This document shows, one piece after another, positions 58,476 to 64,000 of a stretch of 64,000 bases of DNA (positions within the stretch are counted from its first letter, which is position 1; each line of letters begins with the position of its first letter). The stretch covers positions 22,763 to 86,762 of the forward strand of contig JALONL010000031.1 in the NCBI GenBank assembly GCA_025454955.1. Reading direction: 5' to 3'. The notes beneath the pieces are model-generated. The model saw only the letters and a program-made list of their open reading frames with translations, was not told the DNA's origin and made no database searches. The translations under genes and the position numbers were made by a program. This stretch comes from Bacteroidia bacterium (lineage in GTDB: Bacteria; Bacteroidota; Bacteroidia; Palsa-965).

Positions 58476-59540
58476 ATGACCAAAGCCGAAAAAATTGCCG
58501 CTTTCGACCCGAACAGTCCGGGCGATCCGAACAGTTCTATTTATGGTTTGCCGTTTACCTGCGACGAAGCCGATACAGTTGTTGTGCCCGTGCCCTGGGA
58601 TGTAACGGTTTCGTACAGCGACGGCACGGCCAATGGCCCGGAAGCCATATTCGAGGCTTCTTTTCAGGTTGATTTGTATGATCCATACATTAAAGATGCG
58701 TGGAAATCGGGCATTGCCATTGATGAGCTTCCGGTGCGTGTAAAGGAAAAATCGGAAGAGCTGCGCGAAAAAGCGAAGGTGTATATTGATGCCATCATAA
58801 ACGGTGAAGATCCCGAGCAGAAGCCCGAACTCAAAGCCATATTAAACGCCGTAAACGCGGCCTGTGTAGAACTCAACGGCCATGTAAACGACCGCACCGG
58901 CCACTGGCTCGACAAGGGCAAATGCGTGGCCCTGCTGGGCGGCGATCACAGCACGCCTTACGGATTTTTCGAAGCCCTCGCTGCGCGCAACGAGAGCTTT
59001 GCCATTTTGCAAATTGATGCACATGCCGATTTGCGCGAGGCTTACGAAGGATTTACTTTCTCGCATGCTTCCATCATGTACAATGCGTTGCGCATTCCGC
59101 AAATCAGCAAACTGGTGCAGGTGGGCATACGCGATTATTGCCAGGCCGAAGCCGAACTGGTGGAAAACTCAAACGGCCGCGTGGTTACTTTTTACGACCG
59201 CGATATTAAGCAGGCTTCCTACGCCGGACGCTCGTGGGCCGAACAGTGCCGGATTATTATAAACGAACTCCCGCAAAAAGTATATATCAGCTTCGACATC
59301 GACGGGCTCGATCCGAAACTTTGTCCCAACACCGGAACGCCCGTGGCCGGCGGTTTTGAGTTTGAACAGGCCGTTTACCTCATGCAGCAGGTGGTGGAAA
59401 GCGGACGCACCATTATTGCACTCGACCTGAACGAAGTGGCTCCCGATCCGAACGGACTTAACGAATGGGATGCCAACGTAGGTGCCCGTCTGCTGCAGCG
59501 TATGTGTCACCTCATGGCCCGTTCGCAGAAAAAAGTGTAA
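58476..59540 (+). CDS. arginase/agmatinase/formimidoylglutamase family (ureohydrolase) enzyme
   Basis: 354 aa. The binuclear manganese site is complete: GGDHSTPYG, IDAHADLREAYEG and the SFDIDGLDPKLCPNTG loop. A Glu-rich stretch near residue 275-300 (TIIALDLNEVAPDP) supplies the last conserved acidic residue. The N-terminal 70 residues (PGDPNSSIYGLPFTCDEADT, VPVPWDVTVSYSDGTANGP) are typical of a Bacteroidota subgroup usually labelled arginase or agmatinase. It hydrolyses a guanidino or formimino group; the substrate is not decided by the sequence. The TrmH-like gene starts 3 nt after it. Confidence 0.88.
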   Translation: MTKAEKIAAFDPNSPGDPNSSIYGLPFTCDEADTVVVPVPWDVTVSYSDGTANGPEAIFEASFQVDLYDPYIKDAWKSGIAIDELPVRVKEKSEELREKAKVYIDAIINGEDPEQKPELKAILNAVNAACVELNGHVNDRTGHWLDKGKCVALLGGDHSTPYGFFEALAARNESFAILQIDAHADLREAYEGFTFSHASIMYNALRIPQISKLVQVGIRDYCQAEAELVENSNGRVVTFYDRDIKQASYAGRSWAEQCRIIINELPQKVYISFDIDGLDPKLCPNTGTPVAGGFEFEQAVYLMQQVVESGRTIIALDLNEVAPDPNGLNEWDANVGARLLQRMCHLMARSQKKV

Positions 59541-59543
59541 GCC

Positions 59544-60236
59544 ATGAAGTCATACAACAAAGCACTTTACGAATATCTCATCGGCTTCATCAGCGAACAG
59601 CGGCGCGATAAATTTGAAAACTACATTCTCAACCGCACACGCTACATTACAGTGGCCGTGGAAGATATTTACCAGACACACAACGCCAGCGCCGTACTGC
59701 GCAGTGCCGAGTGCTTTGGCGTGCAGGATGTACACATTATAGAAAACCGCAACCGCTACCGCCCCAGTGCCGATGTGGCCAAAGGTGCCGAGAAATGGCT
59801 GAGCCTGCATTACCACAACCAGAGCGAAAACAACACATTAGCCTGCATACAGCATTTGCGCAACGAAGGCTACCGCATAGTGGCCACCACACCGCACGAG
59901 AAAGATCAGTTTATTTATGACTTAGATGTGCGCAAGGGAAAAATTGCACTCTTCTTCGGCACCGAAATAGAAGGAATTTCGGAAGAAGTGCGCCGCGAAG
60001 CCGATGAGTTTGTGAAAATTCCCATGTTTGGATTTACCGAGAGTTTCAACATATCGGTATCGGCGGCAATTTGTTTGTATGAAATAAAACAAAAACTTAC
60101 CGAAGACTTGCCCTGGCAATTATCCGAACAGGAAAAAGAAGATATTTTACTTACCTGGGTAAAACAATCGGTGCGCGAACCGGAATTGCTGGAAGAGGAG
60201 TTTTTGAAAATTTACAACCCCGAAACGGCAGGTTAA
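59544..60236 (+). CDS. TrmH-family (SPOUT) RNA 2'-O-methyltransferase
   Basis: 230 aa. The three SPOUT motifs are present: HNASAVLRSAECFGVQDV, IALFFGTEIEGISEEV and MFGFTESFNISVSAAICLYEI, which form the knotted SAM site. The N-terminal extension of about 45 residues and a C-terminal helical tail (LSEQEKEDILLTWVKQ) match TrmH, which methylates G18 of tRNA. Position 18 specificity is inferred. It is 3 nt downstream of the arginase-family gene, so the two form one transcript. It converges on the next gene with 11 nt between stops. Confidence 0.88.
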   Translation: MKSYNKALYEYLIGFISEQRRDKFENYILNRTRYITVAVEDIYQTHNASAVLRSAECFGVQDVHIIENRNRYRPSADVAKGAEKWLSLHYHNQSENNTLACIQHLRNEGYRIVATTPHEKDQFIYDLDVRKGKIALFFGTEIEGISEEVRREADEFVKIPMFGFTESFNISVSAAICLYEIKQKLTEDLPWQLSEQEKEDILLTWVKQSVREPELLEEEFLKIYNPETAG

Positions 60237-60247
60237 TGAAACGGAGG

Positions 60248-62125
60248 TTATTGCTGAACTAAGAAACGTTCAGCAAAAACTCCTTCCTGCGTTTGCACGG
60301 TAATGATATAAATACCGTTGGCAAGTACGCCGGTTTGTGTTAAATCGAATGTAAATGTTTGTGCCGAAATTTCGGTGGTGTTTTGCCACACCGTGCGTCC
60401 CTGCATATCTGTTATTTGCATACTGGCCTGCTGCGCGGCAAATCCGCTGAATTGCACCAACGCACCGGTACAATTACCGGTGCAGGAAAAAACCTGTAAC
60501 CGGGGAGCCCTGTTTGTTTCGCACGAAATACTCATCCACGCAGTAACTGTAGAAGCACCATTAAAATCAATTTGCCTGATGCGGTAATACCATATACCGG
60601 GCTGTGTGTGTATGTCGGTATGCGTGTAAGTTAATGGCTGCGTACTGTTTCCGGCAGCCGCTACCTGTGCTACAATTTCTACCGAGCCTGCATCGTTCAT
60701 TTTTTCGATGCGGAAAGCCGCATTGTTCTGTTCGCTGGCGGTAGTCCATTTCAGTTGTACACCTGCGGGCGAGCATTGCGCTTCGTGACTTAGCCATTCA
60801 ACCGGCAGCGGAGTGGTGCCGCCAATGAGTACAGTGTTTACTGGCGACTGCGCACTGGTACCGCTGCGAATGCTGCAGGTGCAATCCAAACCGGCAATAC
60901 CGGGCTGCGAATTGATGTGGAGGTTTGAGTTGTTTGGCGGCGCAGTAAGAATAACCATACCGGTAGAACCACCGCCGCCGCCGCCGTGGGCAGTTCCGCT
61001 GCCTACATTACCGCCATTTCCTCCGCTGGTAGAAATATTGAGCGGACAGCTCATTGCCCAGCTTGTTACATCGAGATGAATTACCCCGCCTGCACCGCCA
61101 CCGCCTGCACCATCGTTACCATTTGCCGACTGTCCCTCAACACCACGCGAGGTAATGGAATAAGTAGCAGGACAATTGGCCGTTACTACAGTTCCGGCTT
61201 TAATAACCACAATTCCTCCACCTGCACCGCCATTGGCCAGAAAACCATTGTTCTGCTGTCCCGAACCACCGCCACCGCCCATCATAAAACGCAAATTGGA
61301 AATGTTGTAGGTATAACCTTTGCCACCGCGTCCGTGCATGTTTGAAAGCGGCCCGCCTGCCCCAGCCCAACCGGTTCCGCCCTGTCCGCCGTCATAAGCA
61401 TTGGCACCGCCGCCGCCGCCCGCATTGTGCGGATTGGCTCCTCCTCCTCCGGTGGCCTGCGCCCCGCGGCCATATTCAAGTCCTGTGGTAAAATCGGTTA
61501 TGCCCTCGCCCTTCATTCCTGCCCCCGATGCAGCCGCCAGCACATAATTTACCGAGTCGTTTGCTCCGCCGTTGGTTATCGTGTTGGCCGTTCCTCCGGC
61601 AAAACCCATTCCGTCGGCCGAAATATTGCCCGAAACAGTTAACGTATTTATTACCTGAAATGCCAGCACACCACCTGTACCCGTAGTACGACTCCATACG
61701 CCGGGCATAAGTGTGCCTGTAACCGTGGCATTGTTGTATATCGGATAGGAAATTAACTGCACGTAACCACCCGGAGTACCTGCATTATACGGATTGGCGG
61801 GCGGCGCAGAAAGCGTAACCGTATATGGCCCTGTGCCCGATACCGACGAAATTTGCACAATATTAAAATTGCCTGCGTTGTTGAGCGAAATTAAATTGCC
61901 GTATGCAAAATTGTTGGTGGTGGTAATGGTGGCACCTTTCATTTGTATGAGAATGGCAAACGAACCCGCAGAATATGCGCCAATTGGGCCACTCAGGTTG
62001 TCGCAGGTAAGCGTGTTGCCTGAAATGGCAGTTACTCTGAGATAACTGTTAATTACTCCGGTTAAAGTTTGTGCGGATGCCGACAGCGAGAATAGAAACA
62101 GAATACTGAAAACCAACTTCTTCAT
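60248..62125 (-). CDS. T9SS type A-sorted glycine-rich exoprotein
   Basis: 625 aa. Signal peptide MKKLVFSILFLFSLSASAQ. Residues about 25-160 form a beta-rich domain. Residues about 165-420 are a glycine-rich solenoid-like region with many GGGGG runs separated by short strands (GGGIVVIKAGTVV, GGVIHLDVTSW), as in large adhesins. A fibronectin-like segment follows (VEWLSHEAQC, LKWTTASEQNNAAFRIE, YYRIRQIDFNG). The C-terminus, ending in FAERFLVQQ, is a type A sorting domain. It should be a surface-exposed or secreted structural protein; binding target unknown. It converges with trmH. Confidence 0.85.
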   Translation of the reverse strand: MKKLVFSILFLFSLSASAQTLTGVINSYLRVTAISGNTLTCDNLSGPIGAYSAGSFAILIQMKGATITTTNNFAYGNLISLNNAGNFNIVQISSVSGTGPYTVTLSAPPANPYNAGTPGGYVQLISYPIYNNATVTGTLMPGVWSRTTGTGGVLAFQVINTLTVSGNISADGMGFAGGTANTITNGGANDSVNYVLAAASGAGMKGEGITDFTTGLEYGRGAQATGGGGANPHNAGGGGGANAYDGGQGGTGWAGAGGPLSNMHGRGGKGYTYNISNLRFMMGGGGGSGQQNNGFLANGGAGGGIVVIKAGTVVTANCPATYSITSRGVEGQSANGNDGAGGGGAGGVIHLDVTSWAMSCPLNISTSGGNGGNVGSGTAHGGGGGGSTGMVILTAPPNNSNLHINSQPGIAGLDCTCSIRSGTSAQSPVNTVLIGGTTPLPVEWLSHEAQCSPAGVQLKWTTASEQNNAAFRIEKMNDAGSVEIVAQVAAAGNSTQPLTYTHTDIHTQPGIWYYRIRQIDFNGASTVTAWMSISCETNRAPRLQVFSCTGNCTGALVQFSGFAAQQASMQITDMQGRTVWQNTTEISAQTFTFDLTQTGVLANGIYIITVQTQEGVFAERFLVQQ

Positions 62126-62277
62126 ATTCCCGTTTCTACGAGAACGTAAAGAAAACAGATATGAAATTCGACAGAATGGATTATTTACCGGAGTAATTCA
62201 ATTTAACGCCGGGTGAATAAGTTTAATGAAGAATGATTAAACAATATTAATCTCCCGGGAAAGTACAAAAACTCTCC

Positions 62278-62931
62278 TCAGGGAGCGAGCCGTGACACAC
62301 TCCATTGCCCGGCTGCATTTTTTTCGTAGCAGATACGGTCGTGCAAACGGCTTTCGCGGCCCTGCCAGAACTCAAAGTAATCGGGCTCAAGCACATAGCC
62401 TCCCCACCACTCGGGGCGCGGCACATCTTCGTTTTCGAATCGTTTTTGAATGGCGGCAAGCTCGGTATCGAGCACCATACGGCTGCTTATTTTGCTGCTT
62501 TGCGGCGATGTCCATGCACCAAGGCGGCTGCTGCGCGGGCGACTGGCAAAATAGCTGTCGGAATCGGTGGCGGTTTGTACGCGCAGCGTGCCTTCTATGC
62601 GCACCTGCCGTTCGAGTTCGGGCCAGAAAAAAAGCAGGGCAGCCTGCGGATTGGCGGCTATTTCCATGCCTTTGCGGCTGTTGTAGTTGGTGTAAAACAC
62701 AAAGCCGTTTTCGTCGAAATTGCGAAGCAGCAAAATACGCGACGAAGGCCGCCCCGAAGCATTTACCGTGGCCAGCGACATGGCATTGGGTTCGTTTACC
62801 TGCGCATCCACGGCCGCTTTAAACCAGGTTTCAAACTGTAAAAAAGGATTGGCATTTATCATCGACTCATCGAGCGTGAGCTTCGAAAAATCGTGCCTGA
62901 GTTTGTTGATGTATTCGCGAAGATTGTCCAT
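62278..62931 (-). CDS. pdxH: pyridoxine/pyridoxamine 5'-phosphate oxidase
   Basis: 217 aa, normal length. Motifs seen: NAMSLATVNASGRPSSRILLL, the FMN-binding VFYTNYNSRKGMEIAANP, the substrate-binding RSSRLGAWTS region, and the diagnostic C-terminal WWGGYVLEPDYFEFWQG followed by RESRLHDR. It makes pyridoxal 5'-phosphate, the last step of the salvage/DXP-dependent pathway, using FMN and oxygen (family knowledge). Monocistronic, with its own -7 box. Confidence 0.96.
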   Translation of the reverse strand: MDNLREYINKLRHDFSKLTLDESMINANPFLQFETWFKAAVDAQVNEPNAMSLATVNASGRPSSRILLLRNFDENGFVFYTNYNSRKGMEIAANPQAALLFFWPELERQVRIEGTLRVQTATDSDSYFASRPRSSRLGAWTSPQSSKISSRMVLDTELAAIQKRFENEDVPRPEWWGGYVLEPDYFEFWQGRESRLHDRICYEKNAAGQWSVSRLAP

Positions 62932-62953
62932 ACACAGTTTAATCTTTACCAGT

Positions 62954-62961
62954 CAAAGATA
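62954..62961 (-). promoter_or_regulatory. TAnnTTTG -7 box of pdxH
   Basis: On the minus strand TATCTTTG lies 22 nt before the ATG at 62931, inside the short region shared with the divergent yqgE gene. Confidence 0.55.
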
Positions 62962-63081
62962 AACAAGCACAAGGCTATTGTGTTTAACGTATTAGTGAAA
63001 TACACTGATAATAGTTGGTATTGTTGAAAATAAAGCCCTTTACATAACAGCAGAAGATTTTGTTTTCGCTATTTTGTCAGA

Positions 63082-63654
63082 ATGAAACTGTTCCCGGATA
63101 ATACATACACGCCCACTCAGGGCCGTTTGCTGGTGGCCGATCCGTTTCTCGGCGACGATTATTTCCGGCGTGCAGTGGTGCTTATTATCGAGCATAACGA
63201 TAAAGGCACATTGGGTTTCGTACTCAACAAACCTGTAGAACTTCGCCTACACGAAGTGATTGACGATTTTCCCGAATACGAAGAGCCGGTACATTTTGGC
63301 GGCCCTGTGCAGCGCGATCAGTTGTATTACATACATACACTTGGCGATGCCATTGAAGGCAGCATACAGGTAAGCAAAAATGTATGGTGGCTTGGCGATT
63401 TTACACAGATCAGACAACTCCTCATTGCCGGAAAACTTGGCCCCGATCAGATACGTTTTTTCATTGGCTACGCAGGCTGGGAAGCACAACAGTTGGAGCG
63501 CGAAATGAAAGAACGTTCGTGGTACGTGGCACGCGCCACACACGAGTTGATTTTCGACCGCAATTACAACCACAACTGGAGCCGGGTGATGCGCAGCATC
63601 AGCGCCGATCATGGGGTGATGGCTAATTTTCCGGAAGATCCTTCGATGAATTGA
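63082..63654 (+). CDS. YqgE/AlgH family protein
   Basis: 190 aa, the usual size. Characteristic features are GRLLVADPFLGDDYFRRAV, IIEHNDKGTLGFVLNKP, VHFGGPVQRDQLYYIHTLG and the C-terminal FFIGYAGWEAQQLEREM. The family is conserved and named after a putative regulator of alginate synthesis (AlgH), but its molecular role is unclear. It is divergent from pdxH. Its ATG lies 10 nt after a weak TATTTTG promoter-like stretch. Confidence 0.92.
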   Translation: MKLFPDNTYTPTQGRLLVADPFLGDDYFRRAVVLIIEHNDKGTLGFVLNKPVELRLHEVIDDFPEYEEPVHFGGPVQRDQLYYIHTLGDAIEGSIQVSKNVWWLGDFTQIRQLLIAGKLGPDQIRFFIGYAGWEAQQLEREMKERSWYVARATHELIFDRNYNHNWSRVMRSISADHGVMANFPEDPSMN

Positions 63655-64000
63655 GTTCCTCTAGTCCGCAATTCGCTCGAATTCTGTTAAAGCCCCGGAT
63701 GATAAACCCAGTAAATAAACCCGTCTCCCATACTTTATCTGCAACAGCCGGGAGGCGGTTAAAGGAGTAACGGCTATGATACGTGCTCTCAAAGATCAAA
63801 TCAATAATCTTTATATTTATCGTCGTAGCTATTTTTGGGGGGGACATTTTTTTAAAATGATATTTATCTTCCTCACTTAACAATAAAACTAGACTATTAA
63901 CACACATCTGTCCAAAATAGCTAAATAAAAAAGAGAGGATGGTGTACCGAAAACCGGTACATTGTTTTTGCTACAAAACAACCCCCATCCTCATGGTAAA
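63655..64000. other. AT-rich edge region, no confirmed gene
   Basis: AT-rich, with a run of seven G residues (63838-63844). A 94-codon minus frame (63623-63907) overlaps the end of yqgE and has no recognised family, so it is not called. The last 66 nt hold the structured element listed separately and an ATG at 63993 (MVK or MVN) that may open a gene beyond the window. The change in composition suggests the start of a mobile or accessory region. Confidence 0.5.
63935..63992. other. three-way-junction fold directly before an ATG
   Basis: Outer helix GAGGATGG (63935-63942) / CCATCCTC (63985-63992). Inside, a TGTACCG / CGGTACA hairpin (63943-63961) and a TTGTTTT / AAAACAA hairpin (63962-63981) follow each other with no linker; only CCC remains unpaired before the outer helix closes. 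The ATG follows the last base of the outer helix. Confidence 0.7.

Noticed and set aside
63623..63907. 94-codon minus-strand frame at the right edge
   Set aside because: It overlaps the yqgE coding end, has an unusual composition and matches no family I know. A transposase remnant was considered but no catalytic motif is visible.

Overview
The window is a stretch of a Bacteroidota chromosome. The evidence is: many secreted proteins ending in type IX secretion (T9SS) sorting domains, both type A and the gliding-type B; promoter-like boxes of the Bacteroidota form TAnnTTTG; very little sign of Shine-Dalgarno sequences; and housekeeping genes (plsY, prmA, recQ, fmt, HU, pdxH, yqgE) that look typical of the phylum. 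Base composition is mostly about 50% GC, with AT-rich islands at 2.2-3.3, 26.4-28.0, 45.3-45.6 and 63.7-64.0 kb. I cannot name a genus. No rRNA, tRNA, CRISPR array or intact insertion sequence was seen.

Layout. 0-4.3 kb: a tightly coupled minus-strand operon of membrane proteins headed by a membrane protein and a winged-helix regulator. It includes three small paralogues, a previously uncalled 52-aa protein, a DUF4173-LRR fusion and a DUF1361 protein cut by the window edge. 4.4-9.5 kb: two tandem paralogous T9SS type A exoproteins. 9.7-11.6 kb: a small membrane protein and a PlsC-type acyltransferase. 11.6-18.7 kb: one 2346-aa protein with a PorE-like front half (TPR, PD40 propeller, CRD) but three SPOR domains at the C-terminus. 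18.8-24.9 kb: the operon prmA - 1512-aa envelope protein - plsY. 25.2-26.4 kb: TPMT-like methyltransferase and NlpC/P60 hydrolase. 26.4-28.6 kb: lipoprotein - HipA-like kinase - DUF3037 protein. 28.7-38.2 kb: lipoproteins, a 2OG oxygenase, a TolB-amidohydrolase fusion, a GNAT protein and RecQ. 38.3-49.1 kb: three tandem giant SBBP/PKD exoproteins with type B sorting domains. 49.2-54.1 kb: alkyladenine glycosylase, RlmI-like methyltransferase and two more T9SS cargo proteins. 54.2-64 kb: SLC13 transporter, lipoprotein, fmt, two HU genes each followed by a 122-bp palindromic repeat, arginase-family and TrmH-family enzymes, a glycine-rich T9SS protein, pdxH and yqgE. The right edge shows a three-way-junction fold in front of a start codon.

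How it fits together. Eight cargo-type exoproteins and a probable peptidoglycan-anchored PorE-like factor suggest a cell surface dominated by T9SS export. The most unusual items are the paired 122-bp palindromes with compensatory base changes, the HipA-like/DUF3037 pair in an AT-rich island, the apparent swap of OmpA for SPOR domains in the PorE-like protein, and several genes whose -7 box lies only 3-7 nt before the start codon, which predicts leaderless mRNAs.
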